NCBI GenBank assembly: GCA_014905825.1
Contig: JACGCN010000010.1
Location: 248,001 to 312,000 of the forward strand
Direction: 5' to 3'
Source of the DNA: Lyophyllum atratum
Taxonomy: Eukaryota > Basidiomycota > Agaricomycetes > Agaricales > Lyophyllaceae
Length of the DNA: 64,000 bases
The notes under the pieces are model-generated. The model did not search any database and had not been told where the DNA came from. It saw only the letters and a list, made by a program, of their open reading frames with translations. The position numbers were made by a program, and so were the translations under genes. Of the stretch, positions 45,507 through 56,266 are shown piece by piece. The number at the start of each line of letters is the position of its first letter. Positions within the stretch are counted from its first letter, which is position 1.

Positions 45507-47874
45507 TGAATCATCTGTTATACACGAACGATGCAGACGGACATTATGCTCCCTGTTTTGATCGGACACCCTTTCTCTTGCTATCTCCATTTTCCTCTGC
45601 TCATCTATTCCCTCCATACTTATTCAAGTAATTAGTGCATTTAGTGTAGGATACAGCCATAGTAATTCTCTCGAAACTTGAGGCTAAACCCAATCCTCCT
45701 CAGACGAAACAATTGATGTAAATGAGCACTGCGAAGCTCGATGAGCGAGAGCTAGCGGGGAGCTCGGAGGTGTCGACGCTTCTTGCGTCTGGGGTGGAGA
45801 TTATGGAGATTGTGAACCATCATTCCCATACAGATCTCCTTGCGTTGCTAAGCGATTATATCGGGATCCAAGTTCTGTCCCTAAAGATTGTTGAGGGAAA
45901 CAAGGGAGGTGCGGCCCAAGGTTGTGCAGGCGTGTCTATCCAGACGTCCTTTCAAGCGCAAGCAGCGATCACGCCAGGCCTGGCGGTTATTGGTCCCTGT
46001 TTGTTGTAGCAAGGGGCCATCGCCCTCCGACATATGTGGCAATTGTGAAGGGTTCCGAATTTTTTCAAGGCGGCCTGCAGGCTGCTATTGTTCTCGCTTG
46101 CTGAAATCGTGTCGGATGCAATGGCGAATCAAAAAAAAAGCCCCTTCCCTCTCACTGAAAGCCCATATTCGTTGGTGTGGGGAATACTTGGGAACTGTCG
46201 TTGATATGTAGAATTCAGATTGAGCCTCGGGGCCTCTGATTCCGAAAGTCAGGCACATCCGTGAAGCGATCGCGACGCAGGACTTGTGCTCGAAACCAGG
46301 ACTGCGTACTTATGTGAAAGTGGCGCGCTTGAGGGTCCGGTTCTTGACAGGATCACGTCCAGTTGATTTACCGATCTTGCGATCGAGCAAGGTGTCAAGG
46401 GGAGCAATCTTGAAAGCCATGACTGTGACCTGATCAATATCATCTTTAGTTTTGAGAGATAATTGAGAGCTGAAATAGCGGAGGTCAGCGTACCTCCAGG
46501 CACAGAATTGATTAATCCTCCTTCCTTGGTACATATCGCCTAGTTGGAGATTCCTGCATACCTTACGAGACCCCGCGCCCCACTGTGGCCTACTGTGGCA
46601 CTGGGGAAGGGTGATAGTCGGACATGTTCCCTGAATTGACCAAAAAAAGCCCATCCCGGCTGACTCGGATCATACATAGCTAACATACCAGATGATAATC
46701 CTTGGGAGGAGCGATTTCCGAAAGATCCACGAAGATCCACGACCGTACGGAATTCAAATTGCATTAGATGTTGAAACTGATGTTGGGGTAAGACGGGTTT
46801 TCCCGAGCGGCGTCGTTATGCTTCCGTTCAATTGAAGTCGGTGAAGTATGGATGCAAGTGCTGACTATGGCGACAGGAAGACTGGCAACCTCGATTAAAT
46901 TTTGAAGAAGGTCATGGGAAGAGGAGAGAGCAGCGGGCCGAGGAATTGCCACGTGCGAACGGAGAGCCTTGACAACGTGCGGACGACGTGGCTTGTTCCG
47001 TCTCTCTTCTGACGTTCTCTCCGATAACGCCAGGGTTCTCAGGCAAACAACTAGAAGCCGACGACGCTCCCCTAACTATCGTCGTGGATAGTACACGTGG
47101 CTATGGTCGTTGCCATTGTCCTGTGCTCTTGCTGGAGATGGCCTAGGCAACGCATCCGCATCAATAAGGCGCAAGATAGGGTAGCCTCGATGAGCCGAAC
47201 AGTTCAAGTCGTTGAGGGTGAGGTTTGTTACAATTGAGTCAGAATTTGCTCGAGAGGTGCGGCGTAAAGTAAGTTAGTGGTTGGTCGGGATCGTCGTTCT
47301 GAATAGGCAATTGATCGGACGCCTCGAGTCACATTCTGTGCTCCTTGCCACATATCAGGGTTCACAATGCCCTGTACTGTATTAGGTTTTGAGTTTGGTG
47401 CCATGAGTGCAAGGAACAGAGACCATTTAAATGAACGTTACCCACTGGATCGGGCTTCAATTCCCTCAATTATGCAAAGGTGACGATTAAGCGATACAGA
47501 TGTGATCACTTCCCACCACCATACTTTTGGTTATATCTGTGATTATATCATCGTCATCTGTATCGCAGATCCCTTTGGTTTCCAAGTCAGCACAGTCTGT
47601 ATGCTGAATGGGCAACGTTGGGACTCCATTTGGCCATCCACCTGCGGTGCGGTTGTAAATTTGGAGAGCTGTACCTTGACAATTGCATGGCTACCCCTAC
47701 CACGCACCAGGCGACGAGATGCAATTATCTTCGTTATACCACGGCGCAAAAGTGTGTAGGGTCCGCATTTCTAGACGAGGCACCCCTCGTATATACCCGG
47801 CGAATTACCTTCTTCAGATTCGACCGAACAGTTAAAGGCGCAGGTGTTTCCGTATTTTTTCCAACATCACAGAA
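45507..47874. other. Intergenic region with weak unassigned ORFs
   Basis: A plus-strand frame at 45722-46009 (STAKLDERELAGSSEVSTLL, then EIMEIVNHHSHTDLLALLS) has protein-like composition but no recognised domain, and it could be a fragment of a lost gene. Minus-strand frames between 46249 and 46952 do not form a coherent spliced gene. No transposon signature was identified in this 2.4 kb. Confidence 0.35.
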
Positions 47875-48816
47875 ATGGTTTTCCGCTTGCCTACCCACCT
47901 CGACTCCTTTGTGCCGCCTCCTTCCCAGCAAGCGCCCGACCAGCGGCCATGGAGAGGTGCACTCATTGTGAGCGGGATGCGGTCATCCGACAGAGGCAGC
48001 AGCCAGACAATCCGTGTCACGGCCGTCGAAACCGACGGCGACAAGTATGTACAACTGCTTGATAAAAGCTATCGCTTGCTAATAATCAACATCGCAGCAG
48101 GGCAGATCTCTGGCCATCACAGTTCTTTACTCAAATCGTTCATCGTCCCATTTTAAAAGACTTTCAATCTTGGGCGAAGCGTCATTCCCCTCCTTTGTGT
48201 ACTTTCATGCCAGATCGTCACCGTGACCCCAACATCAACCAGGTCAATCAGACCACCTTCCGCTCATTATCTCGAATCCTATTCGAGAATCAAACCGTGA
48301 GTGCCATCATGTCATGATATATGATAGGTGCTGATCGTTTAATAGGTCGCTGTTGCCTCTTGGGGAAGTGACGACATCCCAGGCGCAGGTCTCATCGTCT
48401 TTCCAGCCCAGAACTCGAGTTCGCTTCTCGTTGGAGCATTATTCTTAACCGATCCCTTCCCCGCCTTCGTGGCAGGCACGTCATCTCCTCCCATGCCACT
48501 CTCACCTCCACAGATGCAATTAGCATATGGAGCACAATACCAGCAACCCGTTGTACCCTACGCAGCTTCCTCTCGCCACCACCAATCCACCTCTCCGCAG
48601 CAACTTATGTCATATCCCACTAGCCCGGTAGATCAGCCAGGATCCGACCATAGACGCCAACATTATCGTTATCCCATTCCCCGGACCTACTCTTCTAGCG
48701 AACGCGCTTCCTTATCAACCGACCCCGGGTGGCCCGAAGTCAAAGACGAAGAAGAAGGCAACTATACCACCTTCTCCCCTACCCACGAAACTCCACACTA
48801 TCCACGGTCTGGATGA
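47875..48816 (+). CDS. Protein with a WRGALIVSG-type globular domain and Ser/Pro/Gln-rich tail
   Basis: Three exons. The first (MVFRLPTHLDSF, then RPWRGALIVSGMRSSD) joins by phase to NRADLWPSQFFTQIV, and the third starts VAVASWGSDDIPGAGLIV, giving a compact domain of about 150 residues that ends SSSLLVGALFLTDPFP. Its layout (W-x-G-x-L start, LCTFMPD middle, V-A-S-W-G and LIVFP strands) resembles the PTOV/ACID domain of Mediator subunit Med25, but I could not establish homology by eye. The rest is low-complexity (YAASSRHHQSTSPQQL, RTYSSSERASLS), typical of nuclear regulators. Ends YPRSG at 48816. Function is left open. Confidence 0.6.
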
Positions 48817-49111
48817 ACGGACGAATCCGCCATTCCCGGAACAATCGCTTGTATAATTGCTGTTATCCACTCATTGCTCTGCGCCTAACTTCCGTGCTCA
48901 CAACTCCTTCTGTATTCCTCCCGATCGCCATATCAACTTACTCCACTGTATCGACATACCTTTCATCCTGCTTTTACATAGACAGCTTTCTCTTCGTTCG
49001 GTTTTCCTGACGGGTTTCAATATTCCCCCCACTGTAGCACCTCGATCTCGCGTTCCATAAATGTATCCATACGGCCCTAGTTGAATAGAAGATACCCATT
49101 ATTTATTGAAA

Positions 49112-49934
49112 CTATGCAAGAGCTCTCTGGGAGGAGTCACGTAAAGGTACGTGATCATAATGGTTCTTTTCGGCCGTTGCTGGGCGCTCCTGTCTCATTT
49201 GACGAGGAATAAGGGCCATACCGACGATGTACAATACCCAAAATACCTGGATGAGCGTTTAGCCAATATGAACCCTTCAATTGAAGGCCAAGACTTACGA
49301 TAATCAGTGCTAACCAAGCGTCCTTGGCGGACTGCGGTATTTTGTGCAAACCACCAAAAGCTATGTCCCATTCAGTATATAGACCGTAATGAACCTGAGG
49401 AATGAACAGATTCAGTAAGGTGAGCCCCATATAGACGTCTCAAAATAACCTGGAAGGCCGCAAGTATAAATATGACGAGTCCCAAAAATACATGAAAGTA
49501 GTTTTGAGGGGGGCGGCGACCTCGGAACAACGACGGGAACTTGAAGAAGTGAACGAAGATGCCAAGGAGGACCTGGACGACATATAAGATTAAGAGCGTG
49601 AGGCCCGTCTTCTGATGAGTATCGATGAAGTGCCCCAGATTGAGTGTATCAGTTGTCTGGTGACCCATCGCCCATCCGGTAAGGATTACCGGGCCGGAGA
49701 TGACCAGTTGGATGATCCAGTGTGCAGTCCACCACCTTAGCAGCAGCCAGATGAGCAAAAGCCTCTGCATTCGCCACGAGGACACTCGTCAGCTTACCTT
49801 TTGGTGAATGTTCGGGTAAATCTGGCAACCAAGACACCGATAGGAAGCAAGATGAGGAAGCCCGTGGTGCATAGGATGGCATGAGTCTTGGCCTTCTGCT
49901 CAAGAGGCGTCAAGGGAAATGGTGTGTTCGACAT
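49112..49934 (-). CDS. Cytochrome b561-type transmembrane protein
   Basis: Heme-binding electron-transfer membrane protein of the eukaryotic b561/ferric-reductase-like group. The start at 49934 gives MSNTPFPLTPLEQ, then TM1 (HAILCTTGFLILLPIGVLVA) with a ligand-type His. The next exon (WWTAHWIIQLVISGPVILTG) carries TM2 and His. HFIDTHQKTGLTLLILYVVQ is TM3 with the family GH..D.H...G pattern, YFHVFLGLVIFILAAFQ is TM4, and a final exon IVFWVLYIVGMALIPRQM supplies the last helix. A short basic tail ends RALA at 49112. No DOMON domain or signal peptide is attached. It may pair with metal uptake, as the Ctr gene in this window would, but they are far apart. Confidence 0.8.
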
Positions 49935-50416
49935 GAGGGAACAAATCAAAGATGAAGGGTGATAAGCTACGACGCACCAGTATAAAGCCCCAACTTCACG
50001 TTGTGTGAACCGCAGCGCCAAACGTTACTCATCTGCCAACCATAACAAGGTCGCCGTCAAGGAAGACCAGAATACATCGTCGATGATTGGTTATACAAGG
50101 TGAAAAAGGAAAGATCTTCTCATCCTCGGCATCATAGATGCCAACTTCGGCTGTAAACGGTGACCGCACTCCCACTCCCTAAAACGTGGTCACATAAAGT
50201 GATTGGTCGCATGCCGGAATGATGAGTCTTGACAGCCGACATGGCTCTCTGGAAAGCAGGAGATTGAAACATACGCCATGTAAGAATGATCATACACGAT
50301 GATACAAACCTGAATAAGAATAGTAGACAATATGATGTACATGATGAATGCCAATGTGAAGATGAACGAGAAGCCACGACACCAAAGTTGACACCGCCCC
50401 GACAGCATTCCATCTC

Positions 50417-53372
50417 TCAGGACGCCAGCTGCCGTCTAGTCTTCGAAGGGGCCAGAGGCACCTCCTCATCGTCGCTGCTAACATCCACGGCAGCCTTAGC
50501 CTTCCCACCCCTGCGCTGCCTCTTCGGTGGGGTTTCTGCATCATCCTCTTCCTCCCTGTCCAAAGGCCGTTTCCCCGTGCTGGGACTATCCATGCCAGCA
50601 TTGGTAAGTTCCATCCCGAACTCTGCCCTCTCCCGTCTGCGATTGGCAGATTTCAGTTCACTCTCCTCGTCCACGTCCATAGCAGCATCATCGCGCAGCG
50701 CAGAGGCAACCTTCCCCTTCTTCTTCTTCGCCTTCCTGGGTGGCTTGGGCGACGGTACGAACTCCTTGTCATTCTTGACCGACCACTCGATCTCAATGAT
50801 CCTATATCCGCAGGATGCACAGCAATGCGCAACACACGGAGGGGGGAAGACAGTTAAGTCAGAAACTTTGCTTTCCTTGGGATAGTTTACAAAGGAAAAT
50901 ATGAACAACGAAAAGTATCCACCTTTCCTTCAGCTTGACGTTCTCAGGCACGTAGCTCTCCGCCTTGCGATAGAGGTCCAGAGCGACTTGAAGGTCTCCC
51001 CTAAAACCATGGTCAGACAGCGTAAGAATGTTCACCATCATGACATACTTCTCGGAATGAGCTCTGGCAAGTGCAACGTATGCTCTGCCTGTCTTCTTCT
51101 TAGAAACAGGCGAGAGCACGTCTGCGAGTTGAACCTCCTTATTACCGCGTTCGCTACGCAATCCTCAGCACTGAAAGGTTCCACAAAGAACCGAGACAAC
51201 TCACAATTTCCTCTCCAACTCCTGCAAGCGGTTCTGGAGCTCATCGTCTAAATCCTTATGACGCTTTAGAAGAGGCGTGAGAACACCAGAAGGAAGAGTT
51301 TGCTCCTTCTTGGGAGATCGCGATTTCGCCCGGCCCGTACTTGAGCTCGGCCGTAGTGCCTCCGACTCCTGTTCCCTGGCACGGCGTTCCTGCTCCTCTC
51401 GTTCTCGCGTTCGTTCCCGCTCCTCCAGTCGTCTGGCAACCTCCGCCTCCACAGCCTTCGATATCTGCAAAACGACCACCCATAACCAAATCAGCCTCCC
51501 AGCCTACTAAAAAACGAGTTCATAAATACGCACCCGCTCATCAATCTCCTTCTCCGTCAGCCCAATCCCTAAACTTCCCGACCGATCATGCGTATCCTCC
51601 TCCTTAAGCTTCTCGCTGAAGCCTCTCCGCGCGGCCCCCGCGCCTGGCAACGCAAACGACTGGTAACCATTTCCGTTGATCGATGCTCGAGGCACCCTTG
51701 AAACTGGGACAAGAGATTGTCGCGACCGTTTGGGGCCCGCGCCGGTACCAGAGCCGGCAGTCGAGATGGCTTGCAGGATCGCGGGGGCAGGTCTTGCGGC
51801 AGGTGGCTGGATGGCAACAGCCGCAAAGTGGGGCTTTGGAACTGGCCGATTATCTGAGAATTACGGTAAGGCTGATTTGTACAGCCTGAATAAAGAAGAG
51901 CACGCACCACGTTCATTAACAACGGGTTTGTTCTCGACGTTCTTTGTCCGGGAGGCGAAGCTGTGCCGAACCATCAGAGAAGGTCTGTTAGGGAGCCGCA
52001 GGGAAACTCACTTGAGTGTATTCAACGTATCCTGTCTAAACTTGATGCCGGGTGCTAGATTGCAGATCAGGAGACCAACCGAAGAACCGCCAAGGGCATC
52101 CTGCAGGATCCTTGTCAGCTTCGAATTGCGGTACGGTATCCGTGACTGGCAAGATCACAGATAAGTTAGATGATACCCCAAGGAAATATTGGGGAAAACT
52201 CACGGCGCCCTGGTTGAGAGCGTGGACGACCTGACCAAGCACGCTAAGAGACTTGTTGATCGCTGACGATTCAGCCATACGCGACGGGTCGTTGCCAGTG
52301 AGTTTGTTGTTTTCGGAACCTGCAAGATCTACAAGATTTATTTTTCCAAAGAGAGCTGGGAGGAAATTAGTTAGTTTCATCCCTTGATCATCATCCGATG
52401 AGCGCACTTTTATTCTCATTCGGATCGAACATCTTGGCTTCTATCGTTAGAACAGCATGGGAACGGGAAGACGCGCGGTTTAGATTCGTAGACCCGACAG
52501 AGCGATTCTTCGTGGCTTGGCTGAATTGCTTCGCTCAGTACACGCAGAAACCAAGGGCGAAAGGCGCTTACTTGTAGATAGCATCAAACTCTTCCATGGT
52601 GGAAATAGGTTCTGAAGTCAAGTTTGCAACGAAAACCATGCCAGCATCGTTTTCGCGGACAGGAAGTTTCGGGGCCTGAGAAAATTGATTAGTATTGCCA
52701 ACAAAGTACTAAGCGCCCACTCACATTCTCTCTTGCTACAAGGAGGTCGTAGACTTCATCTTTATAAATCTCCATATACGAAACCGTAAGCGAAACCTCG
52801 TATTCGGTGATAGTCGATTTCTTATCAAACATTGCCTAAGGAATGGTCGACCGATGTTTATGTGCGCTTGTGAGGGATGACTTACCTTTATAGCACGAGG
52901 AATGACGCCTGGATCCGACTTTGTCCCCTGCATTGTATGTGTCTTGCCAGACGAGGTGACGCCATATGCGAAGATTGTCACGGTCTGTGAATAGTGTTTG
53001 TAAACGCCTAGCAGTGAGAACAAGTAAACTTCAACTTACAACGCCGCTGTAGACGACGTCAATCATAGGCTGAACATCGTTCTGGAAGATCTCCTCCTGG
53101 TTTGACGCCTGGTCGTAGCAGCTCGTGAACCTGGCCAAGGTCAAACACAAATCCTTTTCAAGGATAGAAGCTAGCAACACTCACGGAAACTTGAACACCT
53201 GAGAAGGATCCCTGGGGTTGGTGACACTAATGACGCTGCCACTGCCACCTGAACCTGAACTCGATCCTCCGGTCTCGGCTGAGGTATGGATAATCTTTAC
53301 CGACTCGTCGTCGAGCTCGCCGTTGAGTCTTGGTCGTAGCCTGGCTGCAATCTTGATTTTGGCGGTCGCCAT
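50417..53372 (-). CDS. Kinesin motor, kinesin-10 / chromokinesin-like
   Basis: Microtubule motor with an N-terminal motor domain starting at 53372 ([14 protein letters not shown]). P-loop block [16 protein letters not shown], switch [11 protein letters not shown] and switch [16 protein letters not shown] are all intact. They are followed by [18 protein letters not shown] and the neck region. After about 400 residues comes a Pro/Ala linker and a coiled coil ([20 protein letters not shown]). Then comes a TPR-like block ([38 protein letters not shown]), and a Lys/Arg- and Asp/Glu-rich tail ([25 protein letters not shown]) that could bind DNA. This order fits fungal chromokinesin/kinesin-10-type motors, though the subfamily call is inference. 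It is divergent from Aurora kinase across 231 bases. Confidence 0.85.
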
Positions 53373-53603
53373 TGCGGCGGGGACGGGGAAAACTGTGGTC
53401 AGCTCGACGTCAACAAAGTTGAACCCGAACGCGAGATTTCTGCGATCACGTGCCATCGGGAACTGCCGAACACCGACACGCGCCTGTGACAGGTCGCGTC
53501 AAGAACTTGAACTTGTACACGACGCGACCGACTTTCTCAAACCACTGTACCTCTTGGGCAACTAACTCGGTCAATTATACCTCATACAGTGATAGCTTTG
53601 AGA
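53373..53603. promoter_or_regulatory. Bidirectional promoter of kinesin and Aurora kinase with inverted repeat
   Basis: Only 231 bases separate the kinesin (-) and Aurora (+) start codons. The region contains a perfect 9-base inverted repeat, ggtcgcgtc at 53492-53500 and gacgcgacc at 53521-53529, separated by 20 bases. It also has an E-box-like cacgtg near 53447, and further cgcg-rich words (acacgcg). Core MCB/E2F-type cell-cycle elements are cgcg-centred, so these sites are candidates for mitotic co-regulation; that is inference. Confidence 0.6.
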
Positions 53604-54990
53604 ATGGAATCTGTCGACGATATCGCGCGCCATATTGAAACACTCAGTATCACATCAAGTGCTAAGCCTGCCGCCACTGGTTCCCCGAGCTCTGGCACGC
53701 GTTCTCTAGAGCCCAGCCAACCTGATATCTCTACGCTTCTGAAAAAAAATGCTGCTCCGAATCCCATCTTTAAGACTAAAACTATTCCCAACCAGATCCC
53801 GAAACAACAACCTCCACCGATCGGCAGCAGTCCAAGCACCACTGAAGCTGCCACACTACCGCTGTTTGACATTGGGACATACGATGGAGGGCTAGAGATT
53901 GATGACGAGAAACGAGGCAAGGCAGTCTTTGGCGACGCCGCGGAGGAACTCGCTCTAGATTCCAGCCTCTCAAGGTAGGTACGCAGTCCTTATGCATCGC
54001 CTAAACACCTGAATCCACTTATTGCATAGAAAGCACCCAACGAGAGAATGGCACCTAACTGATTTTGATATGGGCCGACCCCTGGGCAAAGGCAAATTCG
54101 GACGTGTCTACATGGTACGAACAAAGGCCGAACCCAAATACATCCTCGCCCTCAAAACACTCTACAAATCCGAAATTGTCCAAAACCATGTCGAGAAACA
54201 GATCCGGCGCGAGATCGAAATCCAGCAAAACCTGCGACACCCAAACATCCTCCGACTCTACGGGTACTTCCACGACTCCAAACGGATCTTCCTCATGCTC
54301 GAGTTCGCAGGCAAAGGCGAGCTGTACAAGCAACTCAGCAAGCATGGCTCCTTCTCAGAAAGGCGGAGCTCGCGGTATATCGACCAGATGGCAGATGCGC
54401 TGATGTACCTGCACGGGAAGCACGTCATTCACCGCGACATCAAGCCGGAGAACATCTTACTGGGCAGTAACGGGGAGCTGAAGATCGGGGACTTTGGGTG
54501 GAGTGTGCACGCTCCGGGGAATAGAAGAATGACGTTGTGCGGGACATTGGACTACCTACCACCTGAGATGGTGGAAGGCAAGGAGCACAGCGAGAAGGTC
54601 GATCTGTGGGCGCTGGGCGTTTTGACGTATGAATTTTTGATTGGGAGTCCCCCATTTGAAGACCAGAGCAGCGTCCCTAGTAAGTTCGCACCCCGTACAA
54701 TCAAAAACCAGTCATGACTCATGATATTTACCTCCTTATTAGACACACACAGGCGAATCGCAGCAGTCGACCTCAAATTTCCTGCCACTCTATCAGTCGA
54801 AGTGAAAGACCTCATTTCGAAGGTTCGTGGTATTTCTTCAGCCCACTAAGCTCCTTACTTATACATATTGTCATAGCTCCTCCAATATGATCCTCGTCGT
54901 AGGCTTGCGCTATCGGCCGTTCTGAACCACCCTTGGATTGTAAAGTATAGACCAAAGGGTGATGTTAGGGAGAGTGCGGACACCGCGTAG
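53604..54990 (+). CDS. ark1: Aurora kinase (Ipl1/Ark1), catalytic subunit of the chromosomal passenger complex
   Basis: Serine/threonine kinase that corrects kinetochore attachments, phosphorylates histone H3 and controls cytokinesis. The first exon is a disordered regulatory N-terminus ([18 protein letters not shown], later [19 protein letters not shown]). The kinase domain begins [21 protein letters not shown]. The ATP Lys lies in [10 protein letters not shown], followed by the catalytic HRDIKPEN and the Aurora-specific DFGWSVHAP. The activation loop [17 protein letters not shown] keeps the autophosphorylated Thr. The last exons give [17 protein letters not shown] and [20 protein letters not shown], with stop at 54988-54990. 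An upstream Met at 53589 would add five residues. It shares its promoter with the divergent kinesin gene. Confidence 0.95.
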
Positions 54991-56266
54991 TTTTTCCTTC
55001 GGATTAGATTGGTACTCCATCCTCCTTCCCAGTACTTGAGTATGGCGTACATAATCGAGTTCCGATGTCTCTGCTCCTCATACTTATACGTTGAACGAAA
55101 GGAGAAATGGATGAATTTCTTGAGACGGTGTTATCTGCGCAATACGTCAAAACGTCGTTGGGTCGGCGGGCGTCAGGGATGCCGATGTTGTTAAATTGTC
55201 TAATCGTCGGATTACCACTTCTATCCGTCGCAACAGGGGAGCTGCGCATGCGGCACTCTTCTGTCTTGCGATTCTAGCGATGTGGAGATATTGTACGCCG
55301 TAGAAGACGGTTTCGCACTTCTCTTGGAACAGGATCAACCTGCAGAAAAGTGACAAGCGGCGACGATGTAACTACTTCCGAACTAACAGGAGCAAGACGC
55401 CGGAATGCACCAGAGTACTCCTATGGGGATTCCAAAACAGTTTCTGAACAGGAACTCATTGTCAGCCTGGCAAGAATAGCTCAGAATACCACCCACCCTG
55501 CCCCCCACTTGTGTTCAGGTTGCGACCGCTGCACTTGCATCTGGGTACGAGGCTCGTACTTAGGCCCCAAATAAGGCTTGTGCCCGTGGATTTCTGCGAG
55601 ACAGAAACGAGAGGTCGGTCATATTCCTCACTCCTTCCTTGCAGAAAACAGTATACTGACGTGATTGGTGTCTGTTCATGCTTGGAGGAGGGGCTGGTAG
55701 GAGAGTACTTGTGGTGGTGTTGAACGCAGTGAGCTTGGAACCTGTGACGCCATATGAAGAAGACATCGAGGGGTTAAATTCAGTGTATGATAGGTAGCCA
55801 CTCTGAACAGGGAGTGGAGATGCACAGGGAATGGCTTCGCATCTTGATACACCTGGCTATTCCGAGGAAAGCGCTGACCGATGCTGTGCACACCGCAGTG
55901 AGATGACTAAGAAGCATGATGGACTCATCTGGCACCGGGTAGGAACGAATGTAAGCTAGCGCGTTCAGATCTCGGAGCTAGATCAGCCGCTCGTCTTCCA
56001 ATCTAACCTGAGAGGCAGCACACCGAAACACAGTGAAACGACCTGCGAGCAGGCGCTCGTCGAAAGTGCTAGTAGGTAATATAGTTGAAACTGCCTTAAT
56101 TGAAAATCTTTCGCGATGTTGAATATCACAATCGTGACCGCAGTCACTCGTAGGTCAGTGGTGATGAAGCATGCAATTCCCCATAGACCAGTACAACACG
56201 CAAGGACAACGGGCTGCATATGCGCTAGAACATGCGATTACTGTTAAGCGCGCCACAATCGGAATG
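54991..56266. other. Intergenic region, nothing recognised
   Basis: About 1.3 kb at the convergent 3-prime ends of Aurora (+) and the aldehyde dehydrogenase (-). Several short frames exist, none with a domain or coherent splicing. Confidence 0.4.

Noticed and set aside
46249..46952. Spliced minus-strand gene built from overlapping ORFs
   Set aside because: Frames overlap in conflicting phases and show no recognisable domain, so splicing could not be justified.
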